A stretch of 64,000 nucleotides of DNA from an uncultured Pelagibacteraceae bacterium (GTDB lineage Bacteria > Pseudomonadota > Alphaproteobacteria > Pelagibacterales > Pelagibacteraceae). Under the pieces are notes generated by a model. That model was not told where the DNA came from and did not search any database. It saw only the letters and a program-made list of their open reading frames with translations. The stretch is from contig CACKFY010000005.1 in NCBI GenBank assembly GCA_902599495.1, positions 1 to 64,000 on the forward strand, read 5' to 3'. Of the stretch, positions 22,639-33,271 are shown piece after piece. Position 1 is the first letter of the stretch. Every line of letters starts with the position of its first letter. A program made the translations under genes and the position numbers.

Positions 22639-23189
22639 GAATAAATACTTGTGTTTTTATTTCTGGAAAAGGCACAAATTTAAAAAAACTTATTTTAAAT
22701 TCAAATACATATAATTTCCCAATTAATATAAGGTTAGTCGTAAGTAATAATAAAAATGCAGAAGGTCTTAAACTTGCAAAAAAGTGGTCAATTCCATACA
22801 TAATATATAGCAATAATCAAACTCTGTCTGAAAATAAAACTTTAATTGAACTAAAAAAATACAATATTAATTTAATTTTATTAGCTGGTTACATGAAAAT
22901 TTTAACAAAAAAATTTATACGTTCTTTTGGAAAGCCTATTTTAAATATTCATCCCTCGCTTTTGCCAAAATATAAGGGGCTTAATACTTTTGAAAAGGTA
23001 TTAAGAAAAAAAGAAAAAAAAACTGGATGCACTGTTCATTTTGTTACTGAAAAACTCGATGATGGAAAAATAATTTTAAAAAAATTTTTTTATGTTGATA
23101 AAGAGGACAATATTTTAACTCTCAAGAAAAAAACTCAGGCCCTTGAATATATTGCATTTTCAGAGGCTATTTTAAGATTAATTCGATAA
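22632..23189 (+). CDS. purN: phosphoribosylglycinamide formyltransferase
   Basis: 185 aa; FISGKGTNLKKLI, LAGYMKILTKKFI, NIHPSLLPKYKGLNTFE, GCTVHFVTEKLDDGKII. Confidence 0.95.
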   Translation: MVRINTCVFISGKGTNLKKLILNSNTYNFPINIRLVVSNNKNAEGLKLAKKWSIPYIIYSNNQTLSENKTLIELKKYNINLILLAGYMKILTKKFIRSFGKPILNIHPSLLPKYKGLNTFEKVLRKKEKKTGCTVHFVTEKLDDGKIILKKFFYVDKEDNILTLKKKTQALEYIAFSEAILRLIR

Positions 23190-23190
23190 A

Positions 23191-23601
23191 TTATTTGTTA
23201 AAAAAAAAATCGATTTCAACTTTAGCATTATTTACAGAGTCTGAACCGTGAACTGAGTTTTTATCAATAGAAACTCCATATAATTTTCTAATAGTTCCCT
23301 CTTTGGCATTTTTTGGGTCTGTGGCGCCCATTAAATCTCTATTTTTAAGTACAGCGTTTTCACCTTCTAAAATCAATACCTCTATGGGACCTGAAGATAA
23401 ATAATTACATAGTTGATCATAAAATGGTTTTGACTGATGAACTTTATAAAACTCTGCAGCTTCATCTTTAGAAATATGAAGTTTTTTTGTCTCTAATATT
23501 TTTAAATTGTTTTTTGTAAAAATTGATTTAATTTTTTCAGAAAGATTTCTCTCAACTGCATCAGGTTTTATAATCGAAAGAGTTTGTTCTGGACTACTCA
23601 T
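23191..23601 (-). CDS. ndk: nucleoside diphosphate kinase
   Basis: 136 aa; TLSIIKPDAVERN, LMGATDPKNAKEGTIRKLYGVSIDKNSVHGSDS. Confidence 0.97.
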   Translation of the reverse strand: MSSPEQTLSIIKPDAVERNLSEKIKSIFTKNNLKILETKKLHISKDEAAEFYKVHQSKPFYDQLCNYLSSGPIEVLILEGENAVLKNRDLMGATDPKNAKEGTIRKLYGVSIDKNSVHGSDSVNNAKVEIDFFFNK

Positions 23602-25051
23602 AGTTTTCCTCGATGAGTTGATTAAGCAATCTCACTCCAAATCCTGTCGCGCCTCCTGAATTTAAAGCGCCCCCATATTTTGAAAATGCCATACCAGCTA
23701 TATCTAGATGAGCCCATGGTGTTTTATTTAAAATAAATCTTTGTAGAAATTGGGCTGCCGTTGTTGAACCAGCACCACCAACATAGTTAATGTTTTGAAC
23801 ATCAGCGTTTTTAGAATTCATAAGTTTATCATAATTTTTATGAAGAGGCATTCTCCATAATTTCTCCTGAACATTTTCACCAGCAGTTGAAATTTGCTTT
23901 GATAATTTATCATCGTTTGAAAAAAGCCCAGCATATTCAGATCCTAAACAAACTATAATGGCACCTGTTAATGTCGCTAAATCGACAATTATTTTTGGTT
24001 TAAATTTTTTTTCAGTAAATGTTAATGCATCTGCCAAAACTAATCGACCCTCTGCATCAGTATTTAATACCTCTATGGTTTTACCGCTGTAAGATTTGAC
24101 TATATCTCCTGGTCTTTGAGCGTTACCACTCACCATATTTTCTACAAGTCCTACAACACCGACGGCATTAATTTTTGCTTTTCTTAATGCCAAACTTTTC
24201 ATTAAACCAACCACAGCAGCAGAGCCAGCCATGTCGTAAGTCATGTCTTCCATAAATCTCGCGGGCTTTAATGAATAACCACCTGTATCAAAAGTAACTC
24301 CTTTTCCAACGAATGCTAAAGGCTTAGAATTATTCTTTGCTCCATTCCATTCCATGGTTACAAGATATGATCCTCGGATGCTACCTCTACCTACTCCAAG
24401 TAAAGCATTCATGCCAAGTTTTTTGAGTTGCGTTTCATTATATATTTTTACCTTTAAACCATCTTTTCTTAGAGAGTTTAATCTTTTAGCATATTCATCT
24501 GGATGAAGAATATTTCCTGGCTCAGAAACTAAGTCTCTTGCATAAAAAGTTCCTTCTTCTAAAGCCTTAAATTTTAATTGATTTTGTGACGAAGGTTTAT
24601 TTTTATTTCCTATAATATTAAAAGAAATAAGTCTTGTTTCTTTTTTTGTTTTATATTTATTAAATTTGTAAGATTTTAATTTTAGTCCATGTAAAAAGTG
24701 TCCTAAAAAATTTTTATGTTTGCTTACAATACTATCTGAATTGAGTGAGTATTCACTATTTTTTCCATAGTTGATACGGTTATATAATTCTGCCCCTAAA
24801 CTTTCTACATCTGAAATTTTTGAATTATTTTTAACTGATATGAGAACTATCTTTTTTTTTGAACTTACTTCAAAAACAAATAAATTTTTTTTTAAATCAC
24901 TAGTTTTTAATAAATCACTTATGTAAGAAAACTCTGAATCAGAAAGATATTTTTTTAAGCTTTTAATATTAAATTTTTCATCAGCAAATAAGATTAAATT
25001 GGATGATGACTTGCCAATTATTTTTTTTGAATAGTTAATTTTAATAGACAT
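23594..25051 (-). CDS. pepA: leucyl aminopeptidase (M17)
   Basis: GKGVTFDTGGYSLKPARFMEDMTYDMAGSAAV, NTDAEGRLVLADALTF. Likely start MSIKINYSKK at 25051 rather than 25099. Confidence 0.93.
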   Translation of the reverse strand: MSIKINYSKKIIGKSSSNLILFADEKFNIKSLKKYLSDSEFSYISDLLKTSDLKKNLFVFEVSSKKKIVLISVKNNSKISDVESLGAELYNRINYGKNSEYSLNSDSIVSKHKNFLGHFLHGLKLKSYKFNKYKTKKETRLISFNIIGNKNKPSSQNQLKFKALEEGTFYARDLVSEPGNILHPDEYAKRLNSLRKDGLKVKIYNETQLKKLGMNALLGVGRGSIRGSYLVTMEWNGAKNNSKPLAFVGKGVTFDTGGYSLKPARFMEDMTYDMAGSAAVVGLMKSLALRKAKINAVGVVGLVENMVSGNAQRPGDIVKSYSGKTIEVLNTDAEGRLVLADALTFTEKKFKPKIIVDLATLTGAIIVCLGSEYAGLFSNDDKLSKQISTAGENVQEKLWRMPLHKNYDKLMNSKNADVQNINYVGGAGSTTAAQFLQRFILNKTPWAHLDIAGMAFSKYGGALNSGGATGFGVRLLNQLIEENYE

Positions 25052-25182
25052 AAATTTTAAATTAATAGGGTTGTTTGGTATATATGTGCTAATATACAAG
25101 ATTTCAATGGAATATTAGTCATAGTGTACTATCATAGGTTGAGTTTTAGTAAAAGTTACATTATTTTATATATCATATTCTC

Positions 25183-26325
25183 ATGGTAAAAAACAAAATT
25201 TATAAATATATAACATTTGAATTAGCTAAGACTTTTATTCTAATATTATTCTCATTATCATTAATAGCTTGGACTGTTAGAGCAGTTAATTTTTTAGATC
25301 TGATAGTAGATAGTGGTTACTCCACTTCAACTTATTTTGCATATTCATTACTAAATTTAACAAATATAATGACTAAATTTATCTCACTTAGTTTTTTATT
25401 AGCTTTGATACTTACTATAATAAGATTAGAGCGACAAAATGAACTTATTGTTCTTTGGACCTCTGGAGTTGCAAAATTTAAAATTGCAAATTTATTCTTT
25501 TATATTTCTTTAATTGTATTATTAATTTATCTTATATTTTCTACAATTATAACTCCAACCGCTTTAAATAAATCAAGAACTCTTATAAAAAAATCTGGGG
25601 TAGACACTGTAACAAATTTACTCAAACCTAATTCTTTTGGTGACACTTTCAAAGGTTTAACTTTTTATATAGAGGAAAAAAAAGATAACATATTAAAAAA
25701 TATCTTTATTAAAGATGACGGTAATAATTTAAATAGTCTATTACCAGAAAAATCCTCTTCTAAAAATAAAACAATAATTGCTGAAAAAGGAATGGTGGAA
25801 AAAAATAAAATTATTTTAGAAAAAGGAGTTATTCAATCTTATGAGGCTGACAACACAGTGAGGATAATACATTTTAATAAGACTTTATTAAATTTTGAAA
25901 ATCTAGATAACCGAGTTATTAAAGATGTAAAAATACAGGAAACCTCAACTTTAAAAATCTTAAAGTGTTTAAAGGATTATTATTATAAAGAGTTGACTGA
26001 TAAATACGAAAAAAATTGTCCTAAAAATAATATTGCAATTGTCATTGAAAATTTTTCAAGGAGAATACTTATGCCTTTATATATTCCTTTGGTATCTATT
26101 ATAATATCTTTTATTTTAATTTATTCTAAAAATAAAAAATCAAAACTAATGAATAGATATGCATTTGGAGTTCTAAGTTTTTTTTTATTACTATCATCTG
26201 AATTATTAGTAAGGTATTCAGGAATAACAAAAATTAATTTTTACATATATTTATTAATTCCTTTTATTTCGTTGCCAATTTTATATCTAATTCTAATTAA
26301 CAAATTTAAAAGTGAACTAAAATGA
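25183..26325 (+). CDS. lptF: LPS export permease LptF
   Basis: 380 aa YjgP/YjgQ-family permease, immediately followed by lptG and lptD. Confidence 0.88.
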   Translation: MVKNKIYKYITFELAKTFILILFSLSLIAWTVRAVNFLDLIVDSGYSTSTYFAYSLLNLTNIMTKFISLSFLLALILTIIRLERQNELIVLWTSGVAKFKIANLFFYISLIVLLIYLIFSTIITPTALNKSRTLIKKSGVDTVTNLLKPNSFGDTFKGLTFYIEEKKDNILKNIFIKDDGNNLNSLLPEKSSSKNKTIIAEKGMVEKNKIILEKGVIQSYEADNTVRIIHFNKTLLNFENLDNRVIKDVKIQETSTLKILKCLKDYYYKELTDKYEKNCPKNNIAIVIENFSRRILMPLYIPLVSIIISFILIYSKNKKSKLMNRYAFGVLSFFLLLSSELLVRYSGITKINFYIYLLIPFISLPILYLILINKFKSELK

Positions 26326-27413
26326 ACAATAAAATTAATAATTATCTTCTAAGTAATTTTTTCAAAACTTTACTAAACTGTATTCTTCTTGCGGTAGGTT
26401 TAGGTTTAATCTTAAATCTTTTCGAGGAAGTTGAGTTTTTTAAAAATTCAAATGAAAGTTTATTTCTTCCAATACTTCTTACATTATCTTACATACCTAA
26501 TTTAATTTTTATAAATTTAATGCCTTTTATTATTTTTATTTCTGCTATGTGGTTTTTTGTTTCAATAAAACACAATAATGAATTACTTACTTTAAAAGTT
26601 TTTGGTTACTCTAATATAAAAATAATATCTTTAATTAGTGTGCTCGCCTTTTTATGGGGAATATTTATTTTATTAGTTATTAATCCAGTTACAGCTGACA
26701 TGGTAAAATATTACGAAAAAACAAAATCTAATTATTCTACGGATACTGATCACTTAATAACTATAAATAGAAATGGCGTATGGATAAAAGAGAGAAAAGG
26801 TAATGATTTGTATATAATAAATTCAAATAGACTAGAGAACAATTATCTAATTAATGTTTCAATAAATATTATCTCTAATGGTAATTATGTTAAGCAAAGA
26901 ATTGAGTCCAAAAAAGCTAATATTCAATTCAATAAATGGATTTTAGAAAAACCTAAAATTTTTAAATTTGACGGTGGTGATAATATTTCCACTGAACAAA
27001 GAGAGAAACTGGAATTTAATTCTTTTTATAATGTTGAAAAACTCAATAATTTATTTAGAAATTTAGATACTATATCTTTTGTTGATTTGCTCACTGAAAA
27101 TAAAAAATTGGTAAACAGAGGATATGAAAAAATAACTGTTTCAGAAAAAATAAATTCTTTTTTTGCTTTACCTTTTTTTCTCTCTTTAATGGTTATACTT
27201 GCGGGTGTTTTTACAATTAACAACAGAAACGCTAATAATATTAATTATCTTATGATAGCTGTACTTTCGTGTGCAATTATTTATTATATGAAAGACTTAT
27301 CTGTAGCTTTAGGGAAGTCTGATAGAATTTCCCCCGAAATCTCAGTTTGGATTCCAGTTATTATTATAAGTTTAATTAATAGTATAGGCTTACTTCAAAT
27401 TAATGAAAAATAG
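26322..27413 (+). CDS. lptG: LPS export permease LptG
   Basis: 363 aa YjgP/YjgQ permease with conserved N-terminal TM and YIPNLI-type segment; ATGA overlap with lptF. Confidence 0.88.
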   Translation: MNNKINNYLLSNFFKTLLNCILLAVGLGLILNLFEEVEFFKNSNESLFLPILLTLSYIPNLIFINLMPFIIFISAMWFFVSIKHNNELLTLKVFGYSNIKIISLISVLAFLWGIFILLVINPVTADMVKYYEKTKSNYSTDTDHLITINRNGVWIKERKGNDLYIINSNRLENNYLINVSINIISNGNYVKQRIESKKANIQFNKWILEKPKIFKFDGGDNISTEQREKLEFNSFYNVEKLNNLFRNLDTISFVDLLTENKKLVNRGYEKITVSEKINSFFALPFFLSLMVILAGVFTINNRNANNINYLMIAVLSCAIIYYMKDLSVALGKSDRISPEISVWIPVIIISLINSIGLLQINEK

Positions 27414-29733
27414 TTTTTTAAAAATTATTAAATTTTTACTTGTTATTTTTTTATCAAGTAATTTATATGCTGAAAATTTAGAAATTACTTCGTCTAAAGT
27501 AACATTAGATAAAAAAGACTCTAAAATGATTTTGAAGGGTAATGTAAAAGCTATTGATGAAAACAAAAATATTTTAGAAGCAAGCGAGGCAAAATATTTA
27601 AAAAAAGAAGATTTTCTAGAAAGTATAGGTTTTACAAAGATAATAACTGGAAATAATTATTTATTCGAAAGTAAAAATGTAAAATTTGATAATAAAAATA
27701 AAACTATAAAATCTAACTATAAAACTAAAATTATAGACCCAGATGGAAATATTTTTTTAGTTGATATGTTTAGTTATAATTCTATTGAAAATATTCTTTT
27801 CTCTAAAGGAAATATTGAATTAAAAGACAAAAAACAAAACATTTTTAAATTTACTGAAGTTTATATTGATGAGAAAAAGAAAAAAGTAATAGGTTCTGAC
27901 GCAAAAATTTTTTTTAATGATCCGAGTTTCAAAGAAGATCCGAGAAATGACCCTAGAATTTTTGCAAATAGTGTTTCAATAAGTGAAGGTAATACCTCTG
28001 TGCAAAAAGGAGTGCTTACATTTTGTAGTTTTAGAGAAAACGATAAATGTCCGCCATGGGAATTTAGGGCAAAAAAAATTAGCCATAATAATCCCAAAAA
28101 AACTATTTATTATGATAATGCCGTTTTAAAATTATACGATTTTCCTATATTTTATTTTCCTAAGCTTTCTCATCCTGATCCTACAGTAGAAAGGAGATCT
28201 GGTTTTCTAATTCCCTCTTTTTTTAATAGTACCAACACTGGTGTAGGAGTAGATATCCCTTACTTCTGGGATATCGCAAAAGATAAAGATTTTACTTTCA
28301 CTCCAAAAATTTATTCTGGTAGTGATCCTTTGTTTCTGGGTGAATACCGACAGGATTTCGCTAAATCATCTTTAATTTTAGACACAGGCTATACCGCTGG
28401 TTACGCAGACACATCTGGAAGTAGATCCCATGTTTTTTCAAGATTTTATAAATCTTTTATAGAAAAAGAAAATGAGACAAGCGATCTAGAAATAAACTTA
28501 CAACATGTTTCTAAAAGTTCTTATCCAAAACTAAATAAACTTCAAACTTCTTTGGTTGATTATTTGGATAATACTTTAAAAAATACTATTGATTATAATT
28601 ATCAAAAAGACGATCTATTTTTTAATACAAAAGTATCAGCTTTTGAAGATCTATCAAAAACAGGTAATGAAAGATTTACATTTATTTATCCTGAAGCAAC
28701 TTTAGAAAAAAATCTTTTTATGAGTGACGATTTTGGTATTGTTGATTTTAAATCAGAACTAATAGTAGAAAACTCAAATGTCAATCAACAAGTAGACGTA
28801 ATATCTAATGAGTTTAATTGGGTATCTAATAGCTCAGTAAATAATTTTGGATTAGAAAATGAGTTTTTGGGTTTATTTAAGAATGTAAATTATAAAGCTA
28901 ATAATGCAGAGTACTATAAAACTGACAACACCGTATCAGAATTTTATGGAGCTTTGGGTTTTAAATCAGAATTAGGTTTGTTCAAATTTAATGACGATAA
29001 ATTAAATATTTTTAAACCAAAAATTTTATTCAAAATTTCTCCTGATGATTCGAGGAATATACATGAAAACCCAACAACGTTAAATTTTGCCAATTTATTT
29101 AAGTTAAATAAAGTTAAACAAATAGATGAGATAGATACTGGATCAAATATAAGCCTTGGATTTGATTATAAAATTCATAACATAAACGAAAATAAACAAA
29201 TTATCGAAGAAAAATTTAGACTTGGTCTTGGCGCAGTCATTAGTGCTGAGGAAAATCGAGATATGCCATCCAAATCAACACTTAACGAAAAACTTTCTGA
29301 CCTAGTAGGAGAAACATCATACAGTTTAAATGAGAATATTAAAATTACAAATAATTTTTTATTGGATCAAAACTTAAGCGACATAAATAAAAATGAAATT
29401 GAACTTGGTTTCAACTACCCTAAAACTAGTTTTAATATAAGTTTTTTAGAAGAGGCAAAACATATAGGTAATACAAAATACGTAAAATCAAAAGCTGAAT
29501 ATAACTTTAAAAATGGATTAATTTCATTCGACACGAAAAGAAATTTACTTACTAGCTCCGCAGAATTTTATGATTTAAGTTACGAATATATTAATGATTG
29601 CTTAAAAGCAGGTATTGCTTTCAGAAGAGAATTTTATAGAGATAAAGATTTGCAGCCAGAGGACTCCTTATTTTTTAAAATTACTTTTTCACCACTGGGA
29701 ACACTACAAACCCCAAGACCAAACCAAAAATGA
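27403..29733 (+). CDS. lptD: LPS-assembly protein LptD
   Basis: 776 aa; OstA-like N-terminus; PIFYFPKLSHPDPTVERRSGFLIPSF and CPPWEFRAKKI typical of LptD. Confidence 0.94.
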   Translation: MKNSFLKIIKFLLVIFLSSNLYAENLEITSSKVTLDKKDSKMILKGNVKAIDENKNILEASEAKYLKKEDFLESIGFTKIITGNNYLFESKNVKFDNKNKTIKSNYKTKIIDPDGNIFLVDMFSYNSIENILFSKGNIELKDKKQNIFKFTEVYIDEKKKKVIGSDAKIFFNDPSFKEDPRNDPRIFANSVSISEGNTSVQKGVLTFCSFRENDKCPPWEFRAKKISHNNPKKTIYYDNAVLKLYDFPIFYFPKLSHPDPTVERRSGFLIPSFFNSTNTGVGVDIPYFWDIAKDKDFTFTPKIYSGSDPLFLGEYRQDFAKSSLILDTGYTAGYADTSGSRSHVFSRFYKSFIEKENETSDLEINLQHVSKSSYPKLNKLQTSLVDYLDNTLKNTIDYNYQKDDLFFNTKVSAFEDLSKTGNERFTFIYPEATLEKNLFMSDDFGIVDFKSELIVENSNVNQQVDVISNEFNWVSNSSVNNFGLENEFLGLFKNVNYKANNAEYYKTDNTVSEFYGALGFKSELGLFKFNDDKLNIFKPKILFKISPDDSRNIHENPTTLNFANLFKLNKVKQIDEIDTGSNISLGFDYKIHNINENKQIIEEKFRLGLGAVISAEENRDMPSKSTLNEKLSDLVGETSYSLNENIKITNNFLLDQNLSDINKNEIELGFNYPKTSFNISFLEEAKHIGNTKYVKSKAEYNFKNGLISFDTKRNLLTSSAEFYDLSYEYINDCLKAGIAFRREFYRDKDLQPEDSLFFKITFSPLGTLQTPRPNQK

Positions 29734-30656
29734 AAATTAAACATTTTTTCTTCATAATTCTAATTATTTTCAAGTTTAATTTAACTAATGCTAAAATTAA
29801 TGACAAAATAATTGCAAAGGTCGGTAATGAAATAATTACAAACTATGATATCGTTAATGAAGTTAACACAATTTTAGCGCTGTCAAATAAAACCGCAAAT
29901 CAAAGTGATTATAAGGACTTACAAGCTATTGCATTTTCAAGTTTAAAAAAAAATATAATTCAAAGTATCGAGATAAAAAAGTATGGAATCAATAAATTTA
30001 GTGAGACAGATTTAAATAATTACATTTCAAAATTAGAGCAAAATCTGAATTTAAATAATACTAATCTAGAGGAACAATTTAAACGGTACGATGCAAATTA
30101 TAAAAAATTTATTGATAAGACTATTGTTAATCTTAAATGGAATACTTTAATTTACTCTTTATATAAAAAACAATTAGATATAGATGAAGAATTAGTAAAA
30201 TCAGAAATTAAGGAGCAAATTAATCAGGAAAAGGAGATCAAAGAATTTAATCTATCTGAAATTGTTATCGAAGAATGGAGTGAAGAAAAACTAAATAAAA
30301 TTTTAAGAAGTATAGTTAGTATTGGATTTGAAAAAACAGCATCACTATATAGTAGTGCTATTTCTTCATCTCAAGGTGGAAATATTGGTTGGTTGCCCTC
30401 AAAGTCAATTTCACCAATTTACTTAAAAGAAATAATAAAATTAGAAAAAGAAAAAGTATCAAAGCCAATAAAGTTAAATAATAATATAATACTTATTAAA
30501 CTAAATGATATAAGAACAATGAATAAAAATAATTTGGATGTAAGCAAAATAGAAATCAACGTTATAAATAAAAAAAAAGAGGAAAAACTAAAAATTTTTT
30601 CTAGTTCACATTATTTAGATTTAGAAAAAAAGACGTTTATAGAAATTAATGATTAA
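29730..30656 (+). CDS. surA: SurA-like periplasmic peptidyl-prolyl isomerase
   Basis: 308 aa; signal peptide, NDKIIAKVGNEIITNYDIVNEV, parvulin-like ISSSQGGNIGWLP; position lptD-surA-pdxA-ksgA. Confidence 0.88.
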   Translation: MKIKHFFFIILIIFKFNLTNAKINDKIIAKVGNEIITNYDIVNEVNTILALSNKTANQSDYKDLQAIAFSSLKKNIIQSIEIKKYGINKFSETDLNNYISKLEQNLNLNNTNLEEQFKRYDANYKKFIDKTIVNLKWNTLIYSLYKKQLDIDEELVKSEIKEQINQEKEIKEFNLSEIVIEEWSEEKLNKILRSIVSIGFEKTASLYSSAISSSQGGNIGWLPSKSISPIYLKEIIKLEKEKVSKPIKLNNNIILIKLNDIRTMNKNNLDVSKIEINVINKKKEEKLKIFSSSHYLDLEKKTFIEIND

Positions 30657-31596
30657 GTTTGCAATTATTTTAGGAGAACCTAATAGTATTAACTCAGAAA
30701 TATTAGCAAAATCAAATGCTCACAAAAGTAAAGCAGTTGTCATAGGAAGCTATAATTTATTGAAATCTCAACTGAAAATTTTAAAGATTAGGAAAAAATT
30801 AAAAAGAATAAAAAAAATAGACGATATTAAAAAATTCGGAAAAATTTTAAATGTTTTGGATATACCTCTTGAATTTAAAGATCCTTTTTCTGTCAACCCT
30901 GAGAAAAGTTCCTCTTATATAAAAAAATGTTTGATTTTAGGCCATCAATTATGTTTGCGAAAAAAAGTTAAGGGAATAATAAATTGTGCAATAGATAAAA
31001 AAAATTTATTTAAAAATAAAAATATGGGAATTACAGAATATTTGGCAAAAAAAAATAAGGTTTATAAATCTGAGGTAATGGTAATTTATAATAAAAAAAT
31101 TTCTGTTGTGCCTTTAACAACTCATATTAAAGTAAGAGAAATATCTAAATATCTTAAAAAAAATTTGTTAATCAAAAAAATTAGGTCATTACATAAAAAC
31201 TACATTAAATACTTCAAAAAAAAACCTCGTATAGCTGTTTTAGGGTTAAATCCACATAATTTAGAATTTAAAAAAAATTCGGAAGAAGTAAAAACTATTT
31301 TACCTGTAATTAATATTTTAAAAAAAAATTACAAGATTTTTGGACCTTATTCATCTGATACAATTTTTTTAAAAGAAAATTTAAAAAATTTTGATGTAAT
31401 TGTTGGAATGTATCATGATCAAGTTTTAGCACCGTTTAAAGCCTTATTCGAATTTGATGCAGTAAACATAACACTTGGTTTACCTTATATTAGAATGTCA
31501 CCAGATCACGGTGTTGCCAAAGATAAAATTAAATTAAAAGTTTCAAATCCACAAAGTCTCAATAGATGTATTGATGAAATGTCTAGACTAACTTAA
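30649..31596 (+). CDS. pdxA: 4-hydroxythreonine-4-phosphate dehydrogenase
   Basis: 315 aa; GEPNSINSEI, AVLGLNPH, GMYHDQVLAPFKALFEFDAVNITLGLPYIRMSPDHGVA. Confidence 0.93.
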   Translation: MIKFAIILGEPNSINSEILAKSNAHKSKAVVIGSYNLLKSQLKILKIRKKLKRIKKIDDIKKFGKILNVLDIPLEFKDPFSVNPEKSSSYIKKCLILGHQLCLRKKVKGIINCAIDKKNLFKNKNMGITEYLAKKNKVYKSEVMVIYNKKISVVPLTTHIKVREISKYLKKNLLIKKIRSLHKNYIKYFKKKPRIAVLGLNPHNLEFKKNSEEVKTILPVINILKKNYKIFGPYSSDTIFLKENLKNFDVIVGMYHDQVLAPFKALFEFDAVNITLGLPYIRMSPDHGVAKDKIKLKVSNPQSLNRCIDEMSRLT

Positions 31597-32390
31597 TGAA
31601 ATTTAAAAAATCTTTAGGTCAGAATCTTTTAATAGATAAGAACATATTTAAAAAAATTCTTTCACTTACTTCGTTTAAAAATAAAAATATTTTAGAAATT
31701 GGAGCTGGTACTGGTAACTTGAGTTCTGAAATTTTAAAACAAGAACCGAAAAAATTAATTTGCATAGAAAAAGACAAAATTTTTATTAATAAATTGAAAG
31801 TTCTTTTCGAGAACAAAAAAAATTTATCGATAGTGAATGGAGATATATTAAGTTTAAAATTGGAAAAAATGATGTCAGATGGAACAATTATAATAGGAAA
31901 TTTACCCTACAATATTTCAACTCAAATTTTGATAAAATTTATAAGATTTCACCCTTGGCCTCCAAAATTTAAAAAATTAATTTTTATGTTTCAAAAGGAG
32001 GTAGGAGAAAAAATAATTGCAAACTTAGGCAGTCGTAATTATTCAAGATTATCGATAATAACTAAATCTAGATTAAAGATATTAAAATATTTTTATGTAT
32101 CTAAAAATTGTTTTTTTCCTAAGCCAAAGGTAGACTCGATTGTTATTGAATTTCAACCGATTATAAGAAAGGATGCAAGTTTTAAATCAATAAAATCTCT
32201 TGAGTATATAACGAGCGTTTTTTTTTCAAATAAAAGAAAGATGATTAATAAAACTTTCAAAAAACTAAGGATTGATAATGATAAATTTTTGAAAAATCAA
32301 AACATAGATATGACTTTAAGACCAGAAAACCTTAGTGAAGAATTATTTTACAAAATAACCCAGGTCTATGAAAAAATAAAAATCAAATAA
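31596..32390 (+). CDS. rsmA: 16S rRNA (adenine1518/1519-N6) dimethyltransferase
   Basis: 264 aa; KSLGQNLLIDKNI, NILEIGAGTGNLSSEIL, GNLPYNIST, FFPKPKVDSIVIEF. Confidence 0.95.
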   Translation: MKFKKSLGQNLLIDKNIFKKILSLTSFKNKNILEIGAGTGNLSSEILKQEPKKLICIEKDKIFINKLKVLFENKKNLSIVNGDILSLKLEKMMSDGTIIIGNLPYNISTQILIKFIRFHPWPPKFKKLIFMFQKEVGEKIIANLGSRNYSRLSIITKSRLKILKYFYVSKNCFFPKPKVDSIVIEFQPIIRKDASFKSIKSLEYITSVFFSNKRKMINKTFKKLRIDNDKFLKNQNIDMTLRPENLSEELFYKITQVYEKIKIK

Positions 32391-32958
32391 AAGACATTTT
32401 ATTCTTTTTATAGCTATTAATAATTTTTTCAATTTGGCTAAAACAGCTTTCCAAGTCATTGTTAATCACAACATAATCATAATCAAACCAATGCTGTACA
32501 TCATTTTCATACTGTTTTAGTCTTTTTTTTACTATTTCTTCATTGTCTTGATTTCTGTTTATTAATCTTTTTTTAAGTTCTGATTTGTCTGGAGGTAAAA
32601 TAAATATCCTAATCAAATTTAATTCTTTGTACTCTGACAACTTTTTTGTTCCTTGCCAATCTATATCGAAAACAACATCGTAATTTTCTTTATGTAGTTT
32701 GTTTACAGACTCTTTTGATGTTCCATAATAGTTATCAAATATTTTAGCATGCTCATAAAAATTATTGTCTTTTATAAGCTTTTCGAATTTATCTTTGTTA
32801 ACAAAATGATAATCAACCCCATCTATTTCATTTGGTCTGGGTTTTCTAGTAGTGTGAGAAATGGAAATTTTAATGTTAGGATATTTTTGACTTAGTTTTT
32901 TCGTAATTGTTGTTTTCCCAGCACCTGATGGTGAAGACAATACTATGTTGAATCCCAA
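32383..32958 (-). CDS. gmk: guanylate kinase
   Basis: 191 aa; LSSPSGAGKTTITKKL, SHTTRKPRPNEIDGVDYHFV, DVVFDIDWQGTKKL. Confidence 0.95.
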   Translation of the reverse strand: MGFNIVLSSPSGAGKTTITKKLSQKYPNIKISISHTTRKPRPNEIDGVDYHFVNKDKFEKLIKDNNFYEHAKIFDNYYGTSKESVNKLHKENYDVVFDIDWQGTKKLSEYKELNLIRIFILPPDKSELKKRLINRNQDNEEIVKKRLKQYENDVQHWFDYDYVVINNDLESCFSQIEKIINSYKKNKMSFI

Positions 32959-32974
32959 AACTAATCCCTTTTAC

Positions 32975-33217
32975 TTATTGAGCAGATTTACCCTCAATAA
33001 ACTTTATTGCATCACCTACTGTTAATATTTTTTCAGCTTCACTATCAGAAATTTCTGAACCAAATTCCTCTTCAAAGGCCATTACTAATTCCACAGTGTC
33101 TAAGCTGTCTGCTCCAAGATCGTCGATGAAGCTAGCTTCGTCTACAACTTTTTCTTCTTCGACTCCGAGATGATCTGCAACTATTTTTTTTACTTTTGAA
33201 CTAATTTCTTTTGACAT
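32975..33217 (-). CDS. acpP: acyl carrier protein
   Basis: 80 aa; phosphopantetheine site [21 protein letters not shown]. Confidence 0.97.
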   Translation of the reverse strand: MSKEISSKVKKIVADHLGVEEEKVVDEASFIDDLGADSLDTVELVMAFEEEFGSEISDSEAEKILTVGDAIKFIEGKSAQ

Positions 33218-33240
33218 GAATTTTCCTTATTTTATTTATT

Positions 33241-33259
33241 ATAATCTTACTAAGATTAT
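33241..33259 (-). promoter_or_regulatory. perfect 8-bp inverted repeat in the acpP upstream region
   Basis: ATAATCTT-ACT-AAGATTAT. On the minus strand TTGACA lies upstream, overlapping the fabG stop codon (GCT TGA CA). Confidence 0.5.
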
Positions 33260-33271
33260 TAATACAAATTG

